NCBI GenBank assembly: GCA_031257995.1
Contig: JAIRNN010000071.1
Coordinates: 1-5,166 of the forward strand
Source of the DNA: Spirochaetaceae bacterium
Lineage (GTDB): Bacteria; Spirochaetota; Spirochaetia; Treponematales; Breznakiellaceae
DNA length: 5,166 nucleotides
Reading direction: 5' to 3'
Below the pieces are notes generated by a model. That model did no database searches, was not told the DNA's origin, and was given only the letters and a program-made list of their open reading frames with translations. This document shows, piece by piece, positions 1 to 4,602 of the stretch (its first letter is position 1; each line of letters starts with the position of its first letter). The position numbers and the translations under genes were made by a program.

Positions 1-47
1 TGGGCGGCGGTGGAAAAGTCGGCGAAAACGAAGATACCGGCGGCCAT
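1..47 (-). CDS. Start of an unidentified minus-strand gene, cut by the window edge
   Basis: On the minus strand an ATG at 47-45 is preceded by AAGGTG with a 6-nt spacer, a usable ribosome binding site. An in-frame TAG at 53-51 rules out an earlier start. Only 15 residues are visible, MAAGIFVFADFSTAA, hydrophobic and with a coding look, but too few to assign a family. The ribosome binding site overlaps the end of the decayed frame upstream (stop at 53-51), so the two would be read as one transcript and may once have been translationally coupled. The alternative is that this is a chance start inside degenerate sequence. Confidence 0.35.
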   Translation of the reverse strand, partial: MAAGIFVFADFSTAA

Positions 48-50
48 AGC

Positions 51-226
51 CTACACCTTGTCTTGGGGCAGCCCCCGCTCGGACGGGATGACGATAACGA
101 CGAGTTTTTCGGCCAAAAATGCTTCCAAACCCGCGCCCCCGCCCGGCTAACGGCCTCAACCACGGCCGAAAAGGAGGAACATACAGCCTCAAACGTCCCG
201 GCCAGAGATGGCCGCAAGAAAACTCT
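51..226 (-). pseudogene. Frameshifted gene tail, possibly a BMC-domain shell protein
   Basis: Reading leftwards, one frame (about 226-137) gives a coding-like stretch containing AGTFEAVCSSFSAVVEAVSR. The next frame (about 146-51) continues as AGLEAFLAEKLVVIVIPSE and ends at TAG 53-51. The switch falls in a G-rich run near 133-145, so one indel would join them. The joined reading (SAVVEAVSRAGA, LEAFLAEKLVVIVIPSE) resembles the end of BMC shell proteins, where an AV.AA..AG helix is followed by a strand ending in VIPRPH. A third frame further upstream (FAGIKAVIEAEAEF) may be an earlier part after another shift. The family resemblance is from memory and weak. The region could equally be other decayed sequence, or intact apart from a sequencing error in the G run. 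Confidence 0.28.
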
Positions 227-278
227 GCCTCTGCCTCAATCACGGCCTTTATCCCGGCGAACAACAGACAAGCGCAGA

Positions 279-347
279 TAACCACAGATGAAGCAGTGCA
301 TAAAGTGAAAATCCGCGTTCACTGACATCAGTGTTCATCTGTGGTTA
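279..347. repeat. 14-bp inverted repeat with inner palindrome
   Basis: TAACCACAGATGAA (279-292) is perfectly inverted at 334-347. Between the arms lies CACTGA-CA-TCAGTG (320-333), another near-perfect palindrome. The wording (ACCACAGATGAA, ATCCGCGTTCACTGA) resembles a motif that I associate with dispersed intergenic repeats in several bacterial genomes. That last point is from memory, not shown here. No T-tract follows on either strand, so a terminator role is not supported. Confidence 0.75.
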
Positions 348-380
348 AACGTGATAAAAGCTGTGATTAATGCCGGGGAG

Positions 381-399
381 AGGGTGTCCAAGACACCTT
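381..399. repeat. Intergenic hairpin, GGTGTC-CAA-GACACC
   Basis: AGGGTGTC (381-388) pairs with GACACCTT (392-399) around a CAA loop, with one G-T pair. There is no T-run on either side, so it is not a standard intrinsic terminator. It lies next to the short repeat at 405-421 and may belong to the same repeat unit. Confidence 0.5.
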
Positions 400-404
400 C
401 GGGC

Positions 405-421
405 GCGGTATTGGGTGTTCC
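405..421 (-). repeat. Short dispersed repeat, copy 1
   Basis: The reverse complement reads GGAACACCCAATACCGC. It matches GGACACCCAATGCCGC at 3947-3962 except for one missing base and one substitution. Two copies in opposite orientation, both intergenic and both beside hairpins, suggest pieces of one repeat family. Confidence 0.5.
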
Positions 422-469
422 CCATCCATCTGAATAGTTACGAAAAACGGATAATAAAGAGCGAATTTA

Positions 470-492
470 TGGTATAATGGGAGGAATAGGAG
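470..492 (+). promoter_or_regulatory. Extended -10 promoter and ribosome binding site of the ATP-grasp operon
   Basis: TG-G-TATAAT at 470-478 is a perfect extended -10 box. No good -35 is seen 16-18 bases upstream, as is usual for extended -10 promoters. Transcription should begin near 485, giving a leader of only about 15 nt. AGGAG at 488-492, 7 nt before ATG 500, is the ribosome binding site. The GGGAGG at 479-484 probably lies upstream of the transcript start. Confidence 0.65.
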
Positions 493-499
493 AAAGCGT

Positions 500-2143
500 A
501 TGGACAGGATTATTATTCTGGGTGCGGGAGTTATGCAGGGGCCGGCGATACGGATTGCGGGGGAGATGGGACTTGAGCGGTTTGTGCTTGACGGGAACGC
601 GGAGGCGGTTCACAAGGGGTCAGGCGAGCATTTTTACCCCATTGATCTGAAAGACACGGAGCGGATATATGAATTGGCGGCGGGGCTCAAGGCGGAAACG
701 GCGGGGCGGCTGGGGATTATAACGGCGGGGACGGACTTTTCCGCGCCGGTCGCGTATGTGGCGGAGAAGCTGGGGCTTCCCGGTCATGGGTATGAGGCGG
801 CGTTGAACGCGGGGGACAAGGCGCGGATGCGGGCCTGTTTCAGCAGGGCGGGAGTTCCCTCGCCGTCGTGGACGGTCGTGGAGGAGGCGGCGCTCCAGAA
901 CAAGGCGCTGCCGTGGGATGTGTCGCGGGATGGGGGGGCGTTGCGGGGGGGCAGTCCCCCCGCTGAGGGGGGCGCCGGAAGACCGGGCGGAGGGCGTACT
1001 TGCGAAGCAAGCTTGGCCCGCAGCACGGGCTGTAGGCAGGGGGGAGACATCCCCCCTCATACACAAAAAGACGGGGCGTTTGAGCGGCGTTTTCCGCTGG
1101 TCGTGAAGCCGTGCGACAATATGGGGGGGCGCGGTTGTTCGCGGGTTGACGGGGAGGACGCGCTGAAGGCGGCGGTGGCGGATGCGGTGCGGTATTCGCG
1201 GACGAGGCAGGCGATTGTGGAGGAATATATGGACGGGCCTGAGTTCTCGGTGGACGCGATTGTGCATAACGGGGTGTTGCGCGAGTGCGGTTTTGCCGAC
1301 CGGCATATCTTTTTTCCGCCCTACTTTGTCGAGATGGGGCATACGATGCCATCCAATGTTGACGAGGCGGCGAAACGGGAGCTTATGCGGTGTTTCGAGG
1401 CGGGGGTCAAGGCGCTGGGGCTGACGGAGGGCGCGGCGAAGGGAGATTTGAAGCTCACGGGCAAGGGGCCGATGATCGGGGAGATCGCGGCGCGGCTTTC
1501 CGGGGGCTATATGTCGGGGTGGACATTCCCTTACGCAAGCGGTTTTGAGGTAACGAGGGCGGCGATTGAGATCGCGATGGGGATTGAGCCGGTCTTTCCG
1601 GCGCGTTTCAACGGCTGGACGAGCGCGGAGCGGGCAGTGATCTCGATTCCGGGGACGGTGCGGTCTATCATGGGGGCGGACGAGGCGGCTGCGATGCCGG
1701 GCGTGAGGAATGTGTTCATGCGGGCCGCGCCGGGGGACAAGGTTGTGTTTCCGAGGAACAACGTGGAGAAGTGCGGCAACGTGATAAGCGCGGCGCGGGA
1801 CCGGGACGAGGCGGTGCGGATGGCGGTCAACGCGGCGAACGCCATCCTGATCCGGCTGGAACCGGGGAACGGGGAGACGGAGGCGTTTCTTGCCGGGGAG
1901 GGAGAGACCTCTGTTCCCGGCGGGGAGCGGGACGAGGAGGCGTTTCCGCCGCCGGCGATTCGGCGGTGGGAAGACGGCGTGGAACGGGACTTCACCGGAC
2001 GCACGATGGAGGAGGTTTTGTCCGTTATCAAGACGATAACCGGGCGGAGTGTGCCGAAAAGCTCGCGGTTTATGGACGCGGTAACACGGGGCGGCTACCA
2101 GGGCGGCGTGTATTATCTCGATACGCATAAGGACAGCCAATAA
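500..2143 (+). CDS. ATP-grasp family ligase (carbamoyl-phosphate-synthase-like fold)
   Basis: This predicted cytosolic 547-residue enzyme belongs to the ATP-grasp superfamily, which joins a carboxylate to an amine or thiol through an acyl-phosphate made from ATP. An N-terminal pre-ATP-grasp domain (about 1-105) shows GAGVMQG (8-14) and GTDF (77-80). The ATP-grasp core shows VVKPCDNMGGRG (201-212, with K203), EEYMDGPEFSVD (241-252) and GEIAARLSGG (327-336, with E328 and R332 placed like metal and phosphate ligands). A C-terminal lobe follows to about 455. A low-similarity tail, with a Glu/Gly/Pro-rich linker (456-485), ends in GGYQGGVYYLDT. ATG 500 is supported by AGGAG 7 nt upstream. The substrate cannot be told. 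Residues about 147-192 are an in-frame insert of a palindromic element lying between the helix after the DK motif and the K203 strand, so the enzyme may still fold. Codons are strongly G-rich, unlike downstream genes. The metallophosphoesterase gene follows 14 bp later. Confidence 0.88.
   Translation: MDRIIILGAGVMQGPAIRIAGEMGLERFVLDGNAEAVHKGSGEHFYPIDLKDTERIYELAAGLKAETAGRLGIITAGTDFSAPVAYVAEKLGLPGHGYEAALNAGDKARMRACFSRAGVPSPSWTVVEEAALQNKALPWDVSRDGGALRGGSPPAEGGAGRPGGGRTCEASLARSTGCRQGGDIPPHTQKDGAFERRFPLVVKPCDNMGGRGCSRVDGEDALKAAVADAVRYSRTRQAIVEEYMDGPEFSVDAIVHNGVLRECGFADRHIFFPPYFVEMGHTMPSNVDEAAKRELMRCFEAGVKALGLTEGAAKGDLKLTGKGPMIGEIAARLSGGYMSGWTFPYASGFEVTRAAIEIAMGIEPVFPARFNGWTSAERAVISIPGTVRSIMGADEAAAMPGVRNVFMRAAPGDKVVFPRNNVEKCGNVISAARDRDEAVRMAVNAANAILIRLEPGNGETEAFLAGEGETSVPGGERDEEAFPPPAIRRWEDGVERDFTGRTMEEVLSVIKTITGRSVPKSSRFMDAVTRGGYQGGVYYLDTHKDSQ
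943..1072 (+). mobile_element. In-frame palindromic insertion element inside the ATP-grasp gene
   Basis: This 130-bp block is made of hairpins: GCGGGGGG/CCCCCCGC (943-950/956-963), CTTGC-GAA-GCAAG (999-1011), GCCCG-CAGCA-CGGGC (1016-1030) and AGGGGGG/CCCCCCT (1038-1044/1051-1057). It is bounded by direct repeats of GGGGCGTT at 935-942 and 1073-1080, exactly 138 bp (46 codons) apart and in the same codon phase, as expected of a target-site duplication. Excision would leave ...SRDGGAFERRFPLVVKP, a natural ATP-grasp sequence. Its translation is Gly/Arg/Pro-rich low complexity. It behaves like the Rickettsia palindromic elements known to insert in frame into protein genes, but I recognise no sequence identity with those. 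Confidence 0.7.
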
Positions 2144-2157
2144 GGGGGCCTCTTGAT

Positions 2158-2916
2158 ATGTCAATCTTGATTTCGGGGGACTTTCACGCCAACGCCGTGA
2201 ACGAACTAAAGTCCATAACGGCGAAAACGTTACGGAAACAGTTTGGCGGCGAGTATGCGGGGATAACGCATCACATCATAGCGGGGGATTGCGGGTTTCT
2301 TTGGCCCGGAAACGAGAAGCAGGATCGGTTTAACCTTTCCCTGCTCAGCCGCCGTCTGTGGCCCATCCTCTGTCTTTTTGGCAATCACGATAATTACGAC
2401 GCGATAACGAGTTGCGAAAAAGTTGATATTGGCATAGGAAATGAGGTCTACAAGGTTCTGGAGAACGTCTACTACCTTCCCCGTGGGTTTATCTATACTA
2501 TTGACGGGCTGTCGATTCTCTGTCTTGGCGGGGCGTTGTCTGTTGACAAGGCGTACCGCACGGAACACAAATCGTGGTGGAAAGACGAATACTGGAGCGA
2601 GGCCGAAGAAGAAGCCTGTTTCCGCCGGGTAACCGGAAAGCCCATTGACTATGTTGTTTCGCATACCGGGCCTCACGGAGTTATCGGCGCTATGTTTGGC
2701 GCGGGCATTGATGCCCAAAAATATACCGACCTCGTGGCGAAGTTTCACAACCGTTTACGAAAATCCCTGCGATTTGACCATTGGTTTTTTGGGCACTTTC
2801 ATCGCGACGTGTTCGGGCACAAAGACCAAGGCCGGTTGTACAGCGCGTTATACCGGAAAACGGCGGTCGTTTCAAAGGGGCGGGTAATCTATTCAGACGG
2901 GAGCGTCTCTCCATGA
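2158..2916 (+). CDS. Calcineurin-like metallophosphoesterase
   Basis: This 252-residue protein shows the full two-metal phosphoesterase signature in order: GDFHAN (7-12; D8, H10), GDCG (43-46; D44), GNHDN (75-79; N76, H77), SHTGP (168-172; H169) and GHFH (212-215; H213, H215). These are the ligands for a di-metal centre, usually Mn/Fe/Zn, which hydrolyses a phosphomonoester or diester. All are intact, so activity is expected. There is no signal peptide, so it should act in the cytosol. The length fits single-domain family members. The substrate is unknown; a protein, nucleotide or metabolite phosphatase are all possible. ATG 2158 is preceded by AAGGGGG (2142-2148), which overlaps the stop codon of the ATP-grasp gene. 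The two genes should therefore be cotranscribed from the promoter at 470-478. It is less GC-rich than its neighbour. Confidence 0.9.
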   Translation: MSILISGDFHANAVNELKSITAKTLRKQFGGEYAGITHHIIAGDCGFLWPGNEKQDRFNLSLLSRRLWPILCLFGNHDNYDAITSCEKVDIGIGNEVYKVLENVYYLPRGFIYTIDGLSILCLGGALSVDKAYRTEHKSWWKDEYWSEAEEEACFRRVTGKPIDYVVSHTGPHGVIGAMFGAGIDAQKYTDLVAKFHNRLRKSLRFDHWFFGHFHRDVFGHKDQGRLYSALYRKTAVVSKGRVIYSDGSVSP

Positions 2917-2921
2917 TAGAT

Positions 2922-3021
2922 GCATAGAATAAAATCCACGAGCAGCACGAACAAGCCTCGTATTTCAAACAGCAGGTCCATGTCTGCTCGTGTGGTTCAT
3001 GGTTGTTAACAATTCCTATGC
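2922..3021. terminator. Inverted repeat between convergent genes, possible bidirectional terminator
   Basis: CACGAGCAG (2937-2945) is perfectly inverted as CTGCTCGTG (2984-2992). An outer pair, GCATAG (2922-2927) with CTATGC (3016-3021), extends the symmetry, flanked by AAT/ATT. A competing inner hairpin AGCAG/CTGCT (2971-2975/2984-2988) is also possible. On the minus strand the 9-bp stem is followed by GATTTTATTC, a weak T-rich tail. The position between two converging transcription units supports a termination role, but the 38-nt loop is long and the T-tract poor. Confidence 0.4.
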
Positions 3022-3023
3022 GT

Positions 3024-3287
3024 TTATCCTGCATCAATAACACATCTATTGACAATAACAGATAACTTAACATCGTATTGTCTTTCCAGATTTTTTATAT
3101 AAAGCGCACTAATCCGGTGGACATAGCCCTCTACAGATACCTCAAAACAGATCAATCCTTTGGTTTTGCAGTGATTAAATGTTACGGTATACTTTTTTGA
3201 ATTTTTTTGTTTCCAGTCTTTCGAGTTTATAAACCGGGCGCGAATCAGCGCATCTAACGCGCAGTCTGCGTCAAGATAAACGATCAT
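3024..3287 (-). CDS. Hypothetical protein, second gene of the minus-strand pair
   Basis: This is an 87-residue protein of unknown function. The ATG (3287-3285) overlaps the TGA stop of the upstream gene as ATGA. It has its own site, GGAGGG, a few bases upstream, so the pair is translationally coupled. The protein begins MIVYLDADCALDALIRARF and has a basic middle part (NSKDWKQKNSKKY). Alternating strands follow (TVTFNHCKTKGLICFEVSV), then a short YIKNLERQYDVKLS helix and a hydrophobic end. It has three cysteines outside the start region but no CxxC or other metal motif, and no signal peptide or membrane helix. A small alpha/beta partner of the upstream protein is the simplest idea. Toxin-antitoxin identity was considered but no toxin motif is visible. 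Confidence 0.75.
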   Translation of the reverse strand: MIVYLDADCALDALIRARFINSKDWKQKNSKKYTVTFNHCKTKGLICFEVSVEGYVHRISALYIKNLERQYDVKLSVIVNRCVIDAG

Positions 3288-3802
3288 GCCACCCTCCGTT
3301 TCTCATAGATTTCCTTATACTCCACAACAGGGGGCCGTACAGAGAGCAGGAAAACTATCTTTTCTGCCGTCTGGTTGGCACTACGCTTCAGCGCTTCCTT
3401 TAACTCATCGGTAAACGATTCCCGAATGGCTATATTGATACGTTTGTTATAATCATGGCTCAGATCACTGCTTGTTTCCGCGAGATCAAATTCAATCCCC
3501 CGGTATTCCGCCCAGTAGTCGAACATAAAGTTTTTTCGTACCATTTCGCGCAGTTCCTTATAGCCGTTGCCGTCTTTTATGACCGACAAGACATAGGTCC
3601 ATGTGAGGGTAGTGAGATCCTTGGCGGCATCCATACCGGATTCCCCGATTGAGACGAGCCCGAATTCGAGATTGACCGCTTCGTAGGTCTTTTCTCCGCT
3701 CTCGCATACAATAAAATGCAGGTTTGGAATATTCCATTCCTCCGAGGGTGTGTCGATGAGTATCTTCCCTATCCCTATAAACTTTCTGTCTTCCATTATC
3801 AT
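3284..3802 (-). CDS. Hypothetical protein, first gene of the minus-strand pair
   Basis: This is a 172-residue cytosolic-looking protein that I cannot assign. The start chosen is ATG 3802 (MIMEDRK). AAGGAG at 3812-3807 lies 4 nt from it and 10 nt from the second ATG (3796), so either may be used. A TTG at 3826 also reads in frame but lies upstream of the ribosome binding site. The N-terminal half looks like a beta-rich fold with EAVNLEFGLVSIGESGMDAA then KDLTTLTW. That vaguely recalls the HicB-like strand-GES-helix pattern, but this is not enough to name it. The middle has YWAEYRGIEFDLAE and the end is a charged amphipathic helical region (SFTDELKEALKRSANQT) before a VEYKEIYEKRR tail. The next gene overlaps by ATGA. 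Base composition is far more AT-rich than the ATP-grasp gene, consistent with transfer. Confidence 0.8.
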   Translation of the reverse strand: MIMEDRKFIGIGKILIDTPSEEWNIPNLHFIVCESGEKTYEAVNLEFGLVSIGESGMDAAKDLTTLTWTYVLSVIKDGNGYKELREMVRKNFMFDYWAEYRGIEFDLAETSSDLSHDYNKRINIAIRESFTDELKEALKRSANQTAEKIVFLLSVRPPVVEYKEIYEKRRVA

Positions 3803-3851
3803 TTTACTCCTTCTTGAGCCTATCAACAGGCTTCTTTAAAATTGATTGATA

Positions 3852-3880
3852 ACTATAACACGTTTTTTTTATTCTGTCAA
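3852..3880 (-). promoter_or_regulatory. Near-consensus sigma-70 promoter of the minus-strand pair
   Basis: On the minus strand TTGACA (3880-3875) is separated by exactly 17 nt, including an A-run, from TATAGT (3857-3852). Transcription should begin near 3845, about 43 nt before ATG 3802. This predicts constitutive, fairly strong expression unless it is repressed. ATTGATTGAT at 3841-3850, at the expected start, is a short direct repeat that could bind a regulator. Confidence 0.75.
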
Positions 3881-3900
3881 ATACTATCCTCTCAGTTTCT

Positions 3901-3930
3901 ATTATCGGCAGATGGAAAGGGATACGTCAA
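3901..3930 (-). promoter_or_regulatory. Possible second upstream minus-strand promoter
   Basis: TTGACG (3930-3925), an 18-nt spacer and GATAAT (3906-3901) make a weaker promoter in tandem with the one at 3852-3880. It would give a transcript running through the main promoter into the same gene pair. It is supported by hexamer match only. Confidence 0.3.
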
Positions 3931-3946
3931 GTACCTTGAGAGTAGA

Positions 3947-3962
3947 GGACACCCAATGCCGC
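3947..3962 (+). repeat. Short dispersed repeat, copy 2
   Basis: GGACACCCAATGCCGC matches the reverse complement of 405-421 with one gap and one substitution. It is followed by AAAACG/CGTTTT (3967-3972/3980-3985), a small hairpin, as copy 1 is also beside one. It is probably a fragment of an intergenic repeat family. Confidence 0.5.
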
Positions 3963-4246
3963 ACGCAAAACGTAGAGCGCGTTTTCGTTATTCCTGCAAC
4001 ACGGCGTGGGCCCCAAAAAAGCTCCGCCACAGATAAAAAAGGAGAGGGGAAGTCTCGCTCTCGCCCCTGCGGGGAATTGATAATGGAAAGTGGATAATGG
4101 AAAATGATAGAAAAGAACCGCGCCGCCTCCAAAATCCGCCATTATCCATTCGCGCAACATTTACAGCCTCGTTTTTCCTGACACTTTTTCGTGGGCGTGA
4201 TGTGCTGGAGTACAGTAGCGTTGTTGGGGAACCTCAAGTTTCCGCT
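3963..4246. other. Gene-free repeat-rich stretch
   Basis: Short ORFs occur here on both strands, but none has a ribosome binding site with a matching start or a recognisable protein. The sequence contains CCCC-TGC-GGGG (4064-4074), the 14-bp tandem repeat at 4079-4106 with an inverted echo at 4139-4148, and T-rich tracts (4171-4190). I see no tRNA, CRISPR or intact gene. It looks like accumulated intergenic repeat debris. Confidence 0.5.
4079..4148. repeat. 14-bp tandem repeat plus inverted copy
   Basis: GATAATGGAAAGTG (4079-4092) is followed directly by GATAATGGAAAATG (4093-4106), with one mismatch. TGGATAATGG (4091-4100) is perfectly inverted as CCATTATCCA (4139-4148), so a 10-bp stem with a 38-nt loop is possible. 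Confidence 0.6.
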
Positions 4247-4385
4247 TCCGCTGAAAATCGTGAAATACGGGGTATTTTGCAAGACTGGTTTTCCTAACCA
4301 ACCGGATTAGCGAACCAGTCCGGCAGCCTGTCGCGCTTGAGGTTTTTGTGTGTCTTTTTGTAACGCAAAAACCACGATTTGCGGA
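4247..4385 (+). ncRNA. Candidate structured RNA or folded repeat with four helices
   Basis: A closing stem pairs TCCGC + AAATCG (4247-4251 and 4255-4260, TGA bulged) with CGATTTGCGGA (4375-4385). It encloses three hairpins. H1 is AAATAC-GGG-GTATTT (4263-4277). H2 is GACTGGTT/AACCAGTC (4283-4290/4313-4320), continuing as CTAA/TTAG. H3 is GGTTTTTGTGT/ACGCAAAAACC (4341-4351/4363-4373). The non-Watson-Crick pairs (T4349-G4365, G4262-T4278, T4261-G4279) are G-U only if the plus strand is the RNA, which favours that orientation. I match it to no known RNA class and see no convincing promoter, so it may instead be a dispersed palindromic repeat. Confidence 0.4.
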
Positions 4386-4441
4386 TTGCTGTGAACCTTC
4401 GGATTCAATGGAGTTTGCATGGTAAAAATTGTTAATAAAAA

Positions 4442-4585
4442 ATGTTAATTCGATCAAAAGCCCCGCTGTGTCTGGAACTGGCCGGCGGCGGCACCAACAT
4501 TGATGCCTATTTCTTGGGAAAAAAGCCTTTTTTTCACCGAGGGCTTGCTTATTTTTTTTTCGGTTATCGTGTCGCCACATTTTAA
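4442..4585 (+). pseudogene. N-terminal remnant of a GHMP sugar kinase (HddA-like)
   Basis: A 47-codon ORF opens with MLIRSKAPLCLELAGGGT followed by NIDAY. This closely follows the N-terminus of D-glycero-D-manno-heptose 7-phosphate kinase-type GHMP kinases, typically RSKAPLRLGLAGGGTDVSPY, where these residues shape the sugar site. About 23 residues match. After LGKK the sequence turns into an F-rich tail (YFFFGYRVATF) unlike the family and ends at TAA 4583-4585, against more than 300 residues in intact kinases. The usual Arg in PLRL is Cys and the Asp of GGTD is Asn, as expected of decay. There is no ribosome binding site. The homology is recalled, not searched. Confidence 0.6.
4523..4560 (+). 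terminator. Terminator-like hairpin and T-run
   Basis: AAGCCTTT (4523-4530) pairs with GAGGGCTT (4539-4546), with two G-T pairs and an 8-nt loop. GCTTA and nine Ts (4552-4560) follow. The gap before the T-run and the mediocre stem weaken the call. If active it would stop plus-strand transcripts coming from the structured element before the surface-protein gene. Confidence 0.35.
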
Positions 4586-4602
4586 TTTTAAGGAGGAAAT
4601 AC

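Noticed and set aside
63..325. Two overlapping plus-strand ORFs near the left end
   Set aside because: Basic, low-complexity translations. One has no good ribosome binding site, and both run over the inverted repeat and the better minus-strand reading.
840..1352. Minus-strand ORFs within 784-1352 and 1531-2031
   Set aside because: Low-complexity Pro/Arg/Ala translations antisense to the ATP-grasp gene, with no ribosome binding sites of note.
620..2164. 514-codon minus-strand ORF opposite the ATP-grasp gene
   Set aside because: Its product is Arg/Pro/His-rich without domains, and its openness follows from the G-rich codon bias of the opposite gene, which has clear ATP-grasp motifs.
3284..3802. 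HicB antitoxin identity for the first minus-strand protein
   Set aside because: Only a loose strand-GES-helix pattern. The protein is longer, no ribbon-helix-helix end is evident, and the partner lacks HicA features.
3802..3826. TTG at 3826 as start of the first minus-strand gene
   Set aside because: It lies upstream of the strong AAGGAG site (3812-3807), which serves the ATGs at 3802 or 3796.
3846..4297. Short plus-strand ORFs (3846-4097, 4097-4297) and minus-strand ORFs at 3902-4160
   Set aside because: No family resemblance or start signals. They are made of repeat sequence and part of the structured element.
4283..4320. H2 hairpin as part of a tRNA
   Set aside because: No T-arm GGTTCGANTCC, acceptor stem or anticodon arm of the right size nearby.
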